DNA of 64,000 nucleotides from Akkermansia muciniphila. Its GTDB lineage: Bacteria; Verrucomicrobiota; Verrucomicrobiia; Verrucomicrobiales; Akkermansiaceae. How positions within the stretch are numbered: the first letter of the stretch is position 1; each line of letters starts with the position of its first letter. The position numbers and the translations under genes were made by a program. Shown one piece after another: positions 25,378 through 34,754 of this stretch. Under the pieces are notes generated by a model, which saw only the letters and a list, made by a program, of their open reading frames with translations, did no database searches and was not told the DNA's origin. The DNA is taken from the NCBI GenBank assembly GCA_945890645.1, contig CAMDCV010000017.1:20755-84754 (forward strand), in the 5' to 3' direction.

Positions 25378-27939
25378 CTCGTCTAGTGCAGTATCTTCTT
25401 TGGCGGTTAGCGTGGGGACTTCAGCGGCGTGGGATTGGAAGAGGAGCTCTTCGCTGTTGTCGCGACGGATTACTTCAACGTGGTCGCCAGTCTTCACGTC
25501 GCCGCGCAAGAGTGCTTCGGCCAGCGGGTCTTCGAGGTAGCGCTCCACAGCACGACGCATCGGACGCGCGCCGTAGCTGGGGTCGTAGCCTTTGGCGATG
25601 AGCAGATCGCGTGAGGATTCGGTGAGTTCGATGGTGATCGATTTGTCCTTAAGGCGCTTCGCGAGCTTGGAAATTTCCAGATCGATGATGCGCGAGAGAT
25701 CGGGCTTTTCGAGCATGTGGAAAACGACCAACTCATCGAGACGATTGAGGAACTCGGGTTTGAATGCGCGCTTGGCTTCATCGATGATTTTTTCTTTCAT
25801 CGTGTCAAAGTCACCTTCATCGGCATTCATGGCATTGAAACCGAGAGTGCTTTGGCGTTTGATTGTCGAGGCACCGACGTTTGATGTGAGAATGATGATT
25901 GTGTTGCGGAAGTCGATCTTGCGCCCCATGGAATCCGTGACCATGCCTTCTTCGAGAATCTGCAAAAGCAGGTTCATCACATCGGGGTGAGCTTTCTCGA
26001 CTTCATCGAACAAGATCACGCTATACGGACGACGGCGAACTTGCTCAGAGAGCTGACCACCTTCTTCATAACCCACATAACCCGGAGGCGAACCGATCAA
26101 GCGGCTCGATGTGAATTTCTCCATGTATTCCGACATGTCGATCTGAATGAGCGATTCTGGATCGCCAAACATGAACTCGGCAAGATTGCGAGCGAGGTAA
26201 GTTTTACCAACACCGGTAGGTCCGAGGAAAAGGAAGGAACCGATGGGACGTCGCGGGTCCTTGAGGTCGGCACGTGAACGGCGAAGGGCTTTGGAAATCG
26301 ATTTCACTGCTTCGTTCTGACCGATGACGCGCGTTTGTAGCTCGTCTTCCATCTTTAAAAGTTTTTCCGTTTCGCTTTCCTCCATGCGGCGCAATGGCAC
26401 GCCAGTCCACTTCGATACCACGGCCATGATGTCCTCGTCATCGACCTCAATGATCGACTCCTCGGACTGCGCACGCCAAGCTTTCAGCGTGTCTTCGAGT
26501 TTTTTCTTTGCGTGCTTCTCGGCATCGCGCATAGCGGCGGCTTTTTCGAAATCCTGGTCGGCAATGGCGGTGAGCTTGTCTTTGTTGATGGTCTCGATTT
26601 CCGCTTCTAACTCCTTGATCGCCGGTGGTCGGGTCATTTGCGAGATGCGAGCGCGCGAGCCAGCTTCATCGAGCACGTCGATGGCTTTGTCGGGCAAATA
26701 GCGACCGGTTAGATAGCGTGCCGTCAATTTCACCGAGGCTTCAATCGCAGCGGGAGTGAAACGTGCCTTGTGGTGCGTCTCATATTTGGTGCGCAGGCCG
26801 TAAAGAATTTTGATCGCATCTTCTTGGCTTGGCTCCTCGACTTTGACTTGTTGGAAGCGGCGCTCCAAAGCCGCGTCTTTTTCGATATACTTTCGGTATT
26901 CGTTGAGCGTAGTGGCACCGATGCATTGCATCTCCGAGCGGCTAAGAGCGGGCTTGATGATGTTCGAGGCATCCATCGCGCCTTCTGCTGAACCGGCACC
27001 CACGATGGTGTGCAGCTCATCGATGAATAAAATTACATTCTTCACCTTGCGGATCTCATCCATCACCGCTTTGATTCGTTCCTCGAACTGGCCACGATAT
27101 TTCGTGCCAGCGACCATCAGTGCGAGGTCGAGCGTGATAACACGTTTGTCGCGCAAAATTTCTGGCACGTTGCCCGAGGCGATTTCTTGCGCCAGTCCCT
27201 CGGCGATAGCGGTTTTACCGACACCCGCTTCACCGATGAGCACCGGATTGTTTTTGGTGCGACGGCAAAGAATTTGTATGACGCGCTCAATTTCACTCTC
27301 ACGTCCAATCACGGGATCCAGCTCACCATCCTTCGCGCTCTTGGTAAGATCACGACCAAAGGCTTTCAATGCAGGAGTTTTCGTTTTGCCTTCTTGCGGT
27401 TCAGGAGCAGAGTTGGAAGACTTTTCCGCTTCGGAAAAAATGTCCTCATCTTCCGGTTCATCACCGTCCACGTCATTGTCGTCAGCCTGATCAGAAGGTA
27501 CAAAGTTAGGATCGATCTCTTTTAAAATTTCTTCACGAGCACTTTGGATATCGACTTCGAGTTGCTGCAACACGCGTGCGGCCACACCATCACCTTCGCG
27601 CAATAGGCCTAACAAAATGTGTTCTGTACCCACGTACGAGTGATTCAACGCTTTCGCCTCTTTATCAGCAAGAGCCAGAACTTTTTTCACACGCGGGGTA
27701 TAAGGAATGTTGCCGCCGCTTTGCCCCGCAGTGCCAGTGCCCACTTCTTTCTCGACTTCGACGCGCACGCGGTCCAGATCCAGTCCCATGCGTTCGAGCA
27801 CATTGACGGCCACGCCCTGACCGAGTTTGATCAATCCTAGCAGGATATGTTCCGTGCCGACGTAATTGTGGCTGAAGCGATCCGCTTCTTTACGCGCCAA
27901 GGCGAGGACTTGTTGGGCTCTGGGAGTGAAGTTGTTCAT
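25375..27939 (-). CDS. clpC: AAA+ unfoldase ClpC
   Basis: An 854-residue class I Clp ATPase that unfolds substrates for ClpP. Two Clp_N repeats lie at about 1-60 and 80-140 (each with [11 protein letters not shown]), followed by an acidic linker (about 148-172). AAA module 1 has GEAGVGKT at 236-243, and a UVR/M-domain insert is at about 455-490 ([20 protein letters not shown]). AAA module 2 has GPTGVGKT at 573-580. The UVR region is what distinguishes ClpC from ClpA. The start overlaps the end of mcsB by 4 nt, so clpC is the last gene of the ilvE-mcsA-mcsB-clpC run. No ctsR repressor is in the operon. Confidence 0.96.
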   Translation of the reverse strand: MNNFTPRAQQVLALARKEADRFSHNYVGTEHILLGLIKLGQGVAVNVLERMGLDLDRVRVEVEKEVGTGTAGQSGGNIPYTPRVKKVLALADKEAKALNHSYVGTEHILLGLLREGDGVAARVLQQLEVDIQSAREEILKEIDPNFVPSDQADDNDVDGDEPEDEDIFSEAEKSSNSAPEPQEGKTKTPALKAFGRDLTKSAKDGELDPVIGRESEIERVIQILCRRTKNNPVLIGEAGVGKTAIAEGLAQEIASGNVPEILRDKRVITLDLALMVAGTKYRGQFEERIKAVMDEIRKVKNVILFIDELHTIVGAGSAEGAMDASNIIKPALSRSEMQCIGATTLNEYRKYIEKDAALERRFQQVKVEEPSQEDAIKILYGLRTKYETHHKARFTPAAIEASVKLTARYLTGRYLPDKAIDVLDEAGSRARISQMTRPPAIKELEAEIETINKDKLTAIADQDFEKAAAMRDAEKHAKKKLEDTLKAWRAQSEESIIEVDDEDIMAVVSKWTGVPLRRMEESETEKLLKMEDELQTRVIGQNEAVKSISKALRRSRADLKDPRRPIGSFLFLGPTGVGKTYLARNLAEFMFGDPESLIQIDMSEYMEKFTSSRLIGSPPGYVGYEEGGQLSEQVRRRPYSVILFDEVEKAHPDVMNLLLQILEEGMVTDSMGRKIDFRNTIIILTSNVGASTIKRQSTLGFNAMNADEGDFDTMKEKIIDEAKRAFKPEFLNRLDELVVFHMLEKPDLSRIIDLEISKLAKRLKDKSITIELTESSRDLLIAKGYDPSYGARPMRRAVERYLEDPLAEALLRGDVKTGDHVEVIRRDNSEELLFQSHAAEVPTLTAKEDTALDE

Positions 27940-29063
27940 AGCTCAGATGAGGAAGGTGGTTCGTTGTAGGGAAGTTTTTTGGTTTGTGCAGTTACCATAA
28001 CAGGGCTTGGCACGTTTTGCAAATTTGCGCGGATGATTTGCGCTCGTCGCTCGTCCCGCTGTTCGGGCGACAACTTAATGCCACGCTGCAATTGCAAGTG
28101 GGCAGGCTGAATTTCCATCAGCAAATTGTCGCAAAGACGCACGGTTTCCAGTGGGAAAAATCCGAGGTTTGCCCCCATTCGTAGGATAGAAAGGTGATTG
28201 AGAGCTTCTTTCGAATCGATCAGCCAAGCATGTTGTAAGATTCCGAAAGAACGCCCCATTTTATCGTGCACCATCAATGGATCATCTTCAATTAGCTTCC
28301 ATCGCGCGTTTAGTTCGTGAAACGCAACCCGCGAGATGACACGCTCCAAACGATCAATGATTTGCATTTCCGTCTCACCCAAAGTCGATTGATTCGAAAT
28401 CTGATAGAGATTACCCAGAGATTCAGTACCTTCGCCATAAAGACCGCGCACCGCGAGCCCCATGCGACCAATCGCATTCAACACCTGGCCGATCTGGTCG
28501 CTAAGAACAAGACCCGGCAAGTGCAACATCGCCGAGGCACGCAAGCCAGTGCCGAGGTTGGTCGGACAAGTCGTGAGATAGCCGAGCCTACGGTCGAAGG
28601 CGAACTGCAATGTTTGCTGTAATTCATCATCTACCTCGTTGAGTGCCTCGAATGCCACTCGCAGATTCAGACCGGGGCGAATCGACTGCATGCGCAGATG
28701 ATCTTCCTCATTGACCATGATGCTGAGCGATTGACGGCGCTCGATCACGGCAGCGCTACCCTCGGTGCGTGCCGCATGTTCACGACTGATGAGATGTCGC
28801 TCGACGAGCACTTGTTTTTGCACCGAGGTGAGGCCACTGAGCGATTGCGCGAAGGCATCCTTCATCGGACGCAGTTCTTGGATCACTGGCAAAATCTTGT
28901 CCATCGCCTGACGACGTTGCTCGGCAGTCGCCCATCCCGGAAAGGGCGCCAAGTGCAAATTGCGCGCCAATCGGATGCGCGATGTCAGCACCACGGCATT
29001 GTCCACCGCCCCGCCGATCATCCAATCAGCCGGGTGACGAATCAATGTAGAAAAACGCATCAT
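27936..29063 (-). CDS. mcsB: Protein arginine kinase McsB
   Basis: A 375-residue phosphagen-kinase-like enzyme that phosphorylates arginines to tag proteins for ClpC. Key blocks: TSRIRLARN at 27-35, MVNEEDHLRMQ with the catalytic Glu near 120, GYLTTCPTNLGTGLR with Cys166 (the position equivalent to the B. subtilis active-site Cys), and C-terminal ERRAQIIRANLQ. All active-site segments appear intact. It overlaps mcsA by 4 nt upstream and clpC by 4 nt downstream, so the three are translationally coupled. Confidence 0.95.
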   Translation of the reverse strand: MMRFSTLIRHPADWMIGGAVDNAVVLTSRIRLARNLHLAPFPGWATAEQRRQAMDKILPVIQELRPMKDAFAQSLSGLTSVQKQVLVERHLISREHAARTEGSAAVIERRQSLSIMVNEEDHLRMQSIRPGLNLRVAFEALNEVDDELQQTLQFAFDRRLGYLTTCPTNLGTGLRASAMLHLPGLVLSDQIGQVLNAIGRMGLAVRGLYGEGTESLGNLYQISNQSTLGETEMQIIDRLERVISRVAFHELNARWKLIEDDPLMVHDKMGRSFGILQHAWLIDSKEALNHLSILRMGANLGFFPLETVRLCDNLLMEIQPAHLQLQRGIKLSPEQRDERRAQIIRANLQNVPSPVMVTAQTKKLPYNEPPSSSEL

Positions 29064-29584
29064 AATGGTGAAGCAGTGGGCTTAGGAGTTTCGAGGTCAC
29101 GAATCTCATCGCGCAGAGAGGCAGCCGTTTCGTAATTTTCCAGAGTGATGGCTTCTTCCAATCGTCCGCGCAATTCTTCGAGCTTTTCGTCGCGTGCATG
29201 GATTTCCTCGAAGCCTTTGGGCACTTTGCCAACGTGAACGACGCCCTGGTGCATACCTCGCAGGATCAACTCGACTTCCGAGCGAAACACCTGAAAGCAT
29301 TCACTGCATCCAAAGCGTCGCACACGATTGAGATCATCGGCGCTGAAGCCACAGTTCGGACATTTTTTACCACCACTGTTGCGTGTTTTGACGAAGGGAG
29401 CAGCACCCACGAGAGCACTCGTGGGAACGCCACCCATCAGCATGTCGGCTAACGAAAATCCCGTCGGATCGGTCACTCCTTTTTCTTGAGAACAGCTCTC
29501 GCAGAGGCAGACTTTTTTCATCTGCCCCTCCACCAACTGTGTCAAAAACACAGTCGCTTTCTGGTCGCAAAAATCACACTTCAT
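29060..29584 (-). CDS. mcsA: McsA, zinc-finger activator of McsB
   Basis: A 174-residue protein with zinc-binding cysteines at 3, 6, 26/28, 31 and a second set CPNC (75-78) and CSEC (93-96), followed by a C-terminal UVR motif (about 132-170, LEELRGRLEEAITLENYETA). In Firmicutes McsA activates the arginine kinase McsB. It starts 10 nt after ilvE and overlaps mcsB by 4 nt. Confidence 0.93.
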   Translation of the reverse strand: MKCDFCDQKATVFLTQLVEGQMKKVCLCESCSQEKGVTDPTGFSLADMLMGGVPTSALVGAAPFVKTRNSGGKKCPNCGFSADDLNRVRRFGCSECFQVFRSEVELILRGMHQGVVHVGKVPKGFEEIHARDEKLEELRGRLEEAITLENYETAASLRDEIRDLETPKPTASPL

Positions 29585-29594
29585 GGAAAAATTG

Positions 29595-30464
29595 TTAGGA
29601 AATCGGAGTACCGGTCGAGTTTGCTAGAGTGCGGAAGGCCTCAATGAAACGAGCAGTCAATGTACCAGGTTTGCCATCACCGATCGGACGACGGTCCAGA
29701 GCGATGACAGGAATCACTTCGGCAGCAGTTCCGGTAAGGAAACATTCATCGGAAATAAAGATATCGTAGCGCGTCAGCGTCTGCTCTTTCCACGGAATAC
29801 CGAGCTGGTCAGCGAGTTCGAGGATGACTTGACGAGTCACGCCATCGAGCGCTCCATCGGCCACGGGCGGTGTCAACAGCGTGCCATTTTTCAGCAAGAA
29901 AATATTATCGCCCGTGCATTCGGCGACGTAGCCCTGCTCATTGAGCATCAAGGCTTCCATCGCACCGGCTTGGATCGCCTCGACCTTCGCCATGATGTTA
30001 TTGAGATAATTCAGCGACTTCACTTGCGGCATCAATGCGGCAGGTGCTGGACGACGTGTCGCGCAGGTGACGATGGCCAAACCATTCGTGTAATACTCCT
30101 GCGGATACAAACTGATCGTCGAGGCGATGATGAACATGCTCGGGCGTTCGCAAAGATACGGATTCAACCCAAGACCACCAGTGCCACGCGTGACGACCAA
30201 ACGCACGTAGCCATCCTTGAGGCCATTCGCTTTAATGGTATCGACAGTGAATTGCATCACCTGTTCCTGCGTCCAAGGCATCGTCAGCACAATCGCGCGG
30301 GCGGAATCGAACAAACGTCGAATGTGCTCTTCCAAACGAAAGACCCGACCATTGTAAAAACGAATGCCTTCAAACACTCCATCGCCATAGAGCAAGCCAT
30401 GATCAAACACGGAAACTTTCGCGTCTTGCTCGTCCACCAATTTTTCATCCAACCAAATCTTCAT
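29595..30464 (-). CDS. ilvE: Branched-chain amino acid aminotransferase (class IV)
   Basis: A 289-residue fold-type IV PLP enzyme. It has VFDHGLLYGDGVFEGIRFYNG at 19-39 (in two blocks), the PLP lysine Lys149 in PQVKSLNYLNNI, and VAECTGDNIFLLKNG. It catalyses the last step of Val/Leu/Ile synthesis; D-amino acid transaminases share this fold, but the YLNNI motif after the lysine favours IlvE. ATG at 30464 is chosen over a TTG at 30476. It sits 10 nt upstream of mcsA, an unusual partner for the arginine-kinase operon. Confidence 0.9.
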   Translation of the reverse strand: MKIWLDEKLVDEQDAKVSVFDHGLLYGDGVFEGIRFYNGRVFRLEEHIRRLFDSARAIVLTMPWTQEQVMQFTVDTIKANGLKDGYVRLVVTRGTGGLGLNPYLCERPSMFIIASTISLYPQEYYTNGLAIVTCATRRPAPAALMPQVKSLNYLNNIMAKVEAIQAGAMEALMLNEQGYVAECTGDNIFLLKNGTLLTPPVADGALDGVTRQVILELADQLGIPWKEQTLTRYDIFISDECFLTGTAAEVIPVIALDRRPIGDGKPGTLTARFIEAFRTLANSTGTPIS

Positions 30465-30524
30465 GTGCAAGCCCAAGTTAGCCGTCCTATTTCGTCTGAC
30501 AAGCCCCTAAAATGAAGAATTTAT

Positions 30525-30600
30525 GGAGAAGGGTTTTGCAAACCCTTTTTCACAACCTGAGTCAAATTCTCTGAAGCAAGGGATTTAAAATCCCTTCTCC
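30525..30600. repeat. Pair of inverted A/T-core hairpins
   Basis: GGAGAAGGGTTTTGCAAACCC (stem AAGGGTTT/AAACCCTT, loop TGC) at 30525-30550 is matched about 50 bp further by AAGGGATTTAAAATCCCTTC at 30578-30597 in inverted orientation. Both share GGAGAAGGG-(A/T)TTT. The second hairpin overlaps the end of the next minus-strand gene and encodes its last residues KEKGF and stop. It may serve as a 3' end signal for that gene. Confidence 0.55.
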
Positions 30601-31454
30601 TTATTCAGCTCTTCATTCATCGCCTGCAGCGATTTGAGATACTTGTTATCCGGCGCGAGTTTGACCTTTCGATTTTCCGTTTCAAGCATTTGCCTCGTGC
30701 GGTTACCGCTCCCGGCGACGAGCTCGGAAATCACCTCGGCTTCGGGGAGATTTTTCCAGTATTTTTTGGGCATCTGCGACTGCATGGTCTTCGCTTTGAG
30801 GCGGGCGGGATTGAAAATGCTGCGATAATACGTCCGCCACAGTTCATCGAGGCTGTCTTCATCGGGCGCGGCACTGCGCGCAACTCCCGGCGTGAAATGA
30901 AGTTTTTTGCCGTCCCAATGCGCGCATTCGTAGGGCGTGAGGATGGCCCAATCCATGCCGACAAAACGCTTTTCAAAATAGGAAATCGCGAGGCGCACGA
31001 TGCGATGCTCCGGCTCGAACCACGCTACGAATTGCTCGCGACCCGTTGCTTCATTGACACCGACAAGACGAAAGCGGACAAAGGCATGCATTTTATGAAT
31101 ATCGCGTCCTATTGTTTTGCACCATTGCTGGGCTAGGCGCACATCGGGATCGGTCGTCATGCCGAGTAGGTGCCTTTCACCGCCATGCGTGAGTCGCCAT
31201 AACATCCGATATAGAAGCGCCCATCGGCGTGAATCCGAGTGCGCGGCGACAGTGGCCGCGATGTCCATGAAGGCTTTGGAAACTTTGGGCGGCGGCGATG
31301 AGGCATAGGGCGTGATTTCTTCGTGAACAAATAGAGTTTTCCCCTGCTCTTCATCGTTCCATAAAATTCCCTCAGGTGGTACGGCCTCGGCGAGCAGCCG
31401 ACGAGCCTGCGCGCGCCATGATTCAAGACTCGGCTCAATGACAATCGTGCGCAT
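30585..31454 (-). CDS. TIGR03915-type probable DNA metabolism protein
   Basis: A 289-residue protein recognised as the TIGR03915/DUF4130 family, which is usually encoded next to a radical-SAM 'DNA modification/repair' protein, as it is here (1-nt gap). Visible blocks: MDIAATVAAHSDSRRWALLYRMLWRLTHGE-like helix, DPDVRLAQQWCKTIGRDIHKMHAFVRF, EQFVAWFEPEHRIVR, PYECAHWDGKKL, and LDELWRTYYRSIFNPARLKAKTMQSQMPKKYW. The C-terminus lacks the uracil-DNA-glycosylase domain that some members have. The role is not established experimentally, to my knowledge. ATG at 31454 is used; a longer frame from 31514 overlaps the upstream gene. Confidence 0.85.
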   Translation of the reverse strand: MRTIVIEPSLESWRAQARRLLAEAVPPEGILWNDEEQGKTLFVHEEITPYASSPPPKVSKAFMDIAATVAAHSDSRRWALLYRMLWRLTHGGERHLLGMTTDPDVRLAQQWCKTIGRDIHKMHAFVRFRLVGVNEATGREQFVAWFEPEHRIVRLAISYFEKRFVGMDWAILTPYECAHWDGKKLHFTPGVARSAAPDEDSLDELWRTYYRSIFNPARLKAKTMQSQMPKKYWKNLPEAEVISELVAGSGNRTRQMLETENRKVKLAPDNKYLKSLQAMNEELNKEKGF

Positions 31455-31455
31455 G

Positions 31456-32742
31456 TTAGATTTCTCCCGAACGCGCGGAAAGGATGTCACTCGGTTTTGG
31501 CGCAGGGTTTCCAAAATTCAGTTCCAACTGTTTCGGTGGCGGCAAAAATCGAGCGCGCAAATTGTCATCATCCAGCCCGAGCTGCAGCGGATGGTGATCG
31601 GTCGTGATGATGAACGGCATGATTTTTTTCATCTGCAATCGCAAGGTCAACAAGTCCGCCAAGCGAAGTTGCGTGTAGCGTCGCGCGGCGATGATGCGCT
31701 CGACATTGCGAACGCCGATTCCCGGAATGCGCAATAGCGATTCGCGCGGCGCAACGTTGATATCGATGGGAAAGGACGCGCGATTTCTCAGGGCCCACGA
31801 AAGTTTCGGATCGAGATCAAGATCCAGATTGGGCTCCGCGGCGGTGGTGATTTCCTCGACAGAAAAATGATAGTAGCGGAGCAACCAATCCGCTTGGTAG
31901 AGGCGATGTTCGCGCACTAGCGGTGGGGATTTCAGTGGCAGAATAATAGAGGGTTCCGGGATCGGGCTGAAGCCGGAATAATAGACGCGGCGGAGCTTGT
32001 AGCCATTGTAAAGAGTATCGGCCTTTTTCAAAATCACGAGGTCCGTGGAGTCATCGGCACCGATGATCATCTGCGTGCTCTGTCCGGTGGCAAAAGGGGC
32101 GGGTTTGGGAGCATCGGGCTTCCGCCGTTCGTTGTGCGATTCTTGAATTTTATCGCGAATGTGCCCCATGGCTTCTTGCGTGCGCTGCAGGTTTTTTTCC
32201 GGAGCGAGAGTCGCCAGACTTTCCTGCGTGGGTAGCTCGATATTGATGCTAATCCGATCGGCATATCGACCTGCGAGCTGGATTAATGCGGGCGATGCCT
32301 CGGGGATGGTTTTCAAATGGATGTAGCCGCGAAAATGATGCTCCTCCCGCAACCGCCGCGCGACATCGATGACCAACTCCATGGTGTAATCCGCACTGCG
32401 AATGATGCCGCTACTGAGGAACAAGCCCTCGATGTAATTTCGCTTGTAAAAGTCTAACGTAATTTTCACCACTTCCTCCGGTGTGAAGCGCGCGCGCTGC
32501 ACATTGCTCGAGCGACGGTTGATGCAATAGTGGCAATCATAGAGACACGCATTGGTCATCAGCACTTTCAAAAGTGACACACAGCGACCATCAGGCGTGT
32601 AGGAATGGCATATCCCCGCGCCGCCCGTGGAGCCGACACCTTTGCCGCCGCGCGAATCTTTTTTCGCCGCGCCACTGCTCGCGCAGGAGGCATCGTATTT
32701 CGCCGCATCAGCTAGGATTTCCAGTTTCTTCGTAAGCTCCAT
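31456..32742 (-). CDS. TIGR03916-type radical SAM DNA modification/repair protein
   Basis: A 428-residue radical SAM protein. The 4Fe-4S motif is TNACLYDCHYC (Cys66, Cys70, Cys73 from the ATG at 32742). The N-terminus holds a conserved GAGICHSYTPDGRCVSLLKVL block with two more cysteines. The C-terminal third has a helix-hairpin-helix DNA-binding motif LLRIPGIGVRNVERIIAARR, as found in repair enzymes. It is the known genomic partner of the downstream TIGR03915 gene. The reaction is unknown. A TTG three codons upstream (32751) is also possible. Confidence 0.88.
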   Translation of the reverse strand: MELTKKLEILADAAKYDASCASSGAAKKDSRGGKGVGSTGGAGICHSYTPDGRCVSLLKVLMTNACLYDCHYCINRRSSNVQRARFTPEEVVKITLDFYKRNYIEGLFLSSGIIRSADYTMELVIDVARRLREEHHFRGYIHLKTIPEASPALIQLAGRYADRISINIELPTQESLATLAPEKNLQRTQEAMGHIRDKIQESHNERRKPDAPKPAPFATGQSTQMIIGADDSTDLVILKKADTLYNGYKLRRVYYSGFSPIPEPSIILPLKSPPLVREHRLYQADWLLRYYHFSVEEITTAAEPNLDLDLDPKLSWALRNRASFPIDINVAPRESLLRIPGIGVRNVERIIAARRYTQLRLADLLTLRLQMKKIMPFIITTDHHPLQLGLDDDNLRARFLPPPKQLELNFGNPAPKPSDILSARSGEI

Positions 32743-32795
32743 TTTGTTCAAATGAACTGTATTTCACATTCGCGATTTGTCACGAAGTTTTGTGG

Positions 32796-33041
32796 CTAAA
32801 ATGTTTCTGCCTCCGGCCCTTTGAATCGAGCTTCCATCAACTTGCGGTGCTTCGTCACGCGACCACTCACCCGCTTGCGCCACATCCGATAGCTGGAGGG
32901 CTTGAGCTCGGCGCGCATGATCTCGATGACTTGTTTTTCCACAAGACCCGTTCGTTTCTGAATGTCTTCAAAGCTCGTGCGATCTTCCCACGCAAGCCGG
33001 ATGATTTGCGAAGTTTGTTCGGATGTGAATTTTGATTTCAT
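32796..33041 (-). CDS. TIGR03643-type small protein
   Basis: An 81-residue basic protein: MKSKFTSEQTSQIIRLAWED followed by TSFEDIQKRTGLVEKQVIEIMR, a helix-turn-helix-like stretch, then ELKPSSYRMWRKRVSGRVTKHRKL. This matches the uncharacterised TIGR03643 family, named from memory. Its basic, HTH-like character suggests nucleic-acid binding. It lies about 50 nt upstream of the radical-SAM gene on the same strand and so may be part of that operon. Confidence 0.8.
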   Translation of the reverse strand: MKSKFTSEQTSQIIRLAWEDRTSFEDIQKRTGLVEKQVIEIMRAELKPSSYRMWRKRVSGRVTKHRKLMEARFKGPEAETF

Positions 33042-33098
33042 ACTCAAAGTTGACTAAATCGCGAGGACTGTCATGCCGTGTTACTAAACTAACCGAAC

Positions 33099-33127
33099 TT
33101 TGAGCCCTCGCAAATTTTTCTTATAAA
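33099..33127 (+). promoter_or_regulatory. Candidate sigma-70-like promoter for proS
   Basis: TTTGAG (33099-33104) and TATAAA (33122-33127) are separated by 17 nt. This would start transcription about 80 nt before the proS ATG. Not supported by any other evidence. Confidence 0.3.
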
Positions 33128-33215
33128 AGAGCGCCGAGAGTAATTTTAGTGCGCTCACCATTCAAAAAAAGCCGTGATTTTTCTGGCAACGAGTGATACC
33201 TTCCTGCCCCGCCTT

Positions 33216-34745
33216 ATGTCAGACGCCAAAACAGCCATCACCCCAACCCGCACCGAAAATTTCCCCGAGTGGTACCAACAGGTCATTCGCGGAGCCGACC
33301 TCGCGGAAAATTCCGAAACACGCGGCTGCATGGTCATCAAGCCGTGGGGATATGGCATTTGGGAATTGATCCAACAACAGCTCGACCGACGCTTCAAAGC
33401 CACGGGCCATCAAAACGCCTACTTCCCGCTGCTGATTCCCTTATCCTTTCTCGAAAAAGAAGCCGAACACGCGGAAGGATTTGCCACCGAGTGCGCCGTT
33501 GTCACGCACCATCGCCTCGAAGCCTACAAAGATCCTGAGACCGGCAAAACGCGCATGATCCCAACAGGCAAACTTGATGAACCCTACGTCATCCGCCCTA
33601 CTTCTGAAACAATCATCGGCGCGGCCTTTGCGCGTTGGGTAAATTCTTACCGCGATCTTCCTCTGCTTATCAACCAGTGGGCCAACGTCATGCGTTGGGA
33701 GATGCGTCCGCGCATGTTTTTGCGCACTGCCGAATTCCTTTGGCAAGAAGGTCACACCGCTCACGAAACAAGAGAAGAAGCCATCGAGGAAACGAGCCTG
33801 ATGCATCGCGAATACGAAGCATTCCTCCGCGATCACCTCGCTATCCCTGTGATCCCCGGTGAAAAAACGGAAAACGAGCGCTTCCCTGGCGCGGAGATGA
33901 CGCTCACCGTCGAGGCGATGGTGCAGGACCTCAAAGCAATCCAGGCAGGCACTTCGCATTACCTAGGACAGAATTTTTCGAAAGCGCAGGACATCAAATT
34001 CACGGGTCGCGATGGCACCATCCAACACGTCCACACGACTTCATGGGGCGTATCCACTCGCATGATCGGCACACTCATCATGGCGCACTCCGACGATGAC
34101 GGGCTCGTCCTACCACCCCGCGTAGCGACCCAACAAATCGTCATCATTCCGGTCACACCCAAAGAAGACACCAAGCAAGCTGTCATTGAATCCTGCCAAG
34201 CCCTTGCATCGACTCTGCGCAATCAATCTTACCACGGCGATCCACTGCGCGTCCATGTCGATACCCGCGACGTTGGCGGTGGCGTGAAAAAATGGGACTG
34301 GGTGAAAAAAGGCGTGCCCATTCGCATCGAGATCGGTCCGCGCGACCTCGAGTCCCGCAAGGTTGCTCTCTCTCGCCGCGATCAACCATCGAACGAAAAG
34401 TCTTTCCTCGATAAAGAAGAATTCCTCCGCGAGGCTGTGGAAATTCTCGCGTCCATCCATCAAACCATGCTTGACCGCGCCACCACGCTGCGCGATCAAA
34501 ACATCCACTACTGCGACAAGCTCGATGCCTTCCACGCCCATTGGGAAAAGGAAAATCCCGGCTGGTTGTTGACCCCCTGGAATGGTAGCCCTGAGCAAGA
34601 AGAAACACTCGCAAAGCAGCACAAAATCACCATCCGCTGTCTGCCTCTGGCCGATGTCCCCTTGCCCCAAGCACCAAGTTCCGCCGACTGCATCCTCACT
34701 GGCACCGGCACCTCGCGCATGGCGATTTGGGGTCGCAGCTACTAA
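33216..34745 (+). CDS. proS: Prolyl-tRNA synthetase (ProS type 3, archaeal/eukaryotic-like)
   Basis: A 509-residue class II synthetase charging tRNA-Pro. It begins ENFPEWYQQVIRGADLAENSETRGCMVI, then has VIRPTSETIIG, INQWANVMRWEMRPRMFLRTAEFLWQEGHTAH (in pieces), TSWGVSTRMIG and a C-terminal anticodon-binding plus zinc-like domain ending MAIWGRSY. The lack of an editing INS domain and the Tyr C-terminus place it in the type 3 group rather than the E. coli type. ATG at 33216 gives the family N-terminus; the longer GTG frame from 33174 is dropped. Confidence 0.95.
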   Translation: MSDAKTAITPTRTENFPEWYQQVIRGADLAENSETRGCMVIKPWGYGIWELIQQQLDRRFKATGHQNAYFPLLIPLSFLEKEAEHAEGFATECAVVTHHRLEAYKDPETGKTRMIPTGKLDEPYVIRPTSETIIGAAFARWVNSYRDLPLLINQWANVMRWEMRPRMFLRTAEFLWQEGHTAHETREEAIEETSLMHREYEAFLRDHLAIPVIPGEKTENERFPGAEMTLTVEAMVQDLKAIQAGTSHYLGQNFSKAQDIKFTGRDGTIQHVHTTSWGVSTRMIGTLIMAHSDDDGLVLPPRVATQQIVIIPVTPKEDTKQAVIESCQALASTLRNQSYHGDPLRVHVDTRDVGGGVKKWDWVKKGVPIRIEIGPRDLESRKVALSRRDQPSNEKSFLDKEEFLREAVEILASIHQTMLDRATTLRDQNIHYCDKLDAFHAHWEKENPGWLLTPWNGSPEQEETLAKQHKITIRCLPLADVPLPQAPSSADCILTGTGTSRMAIWGRSY

Positions 34746-34754
34746 TTATCTCAC

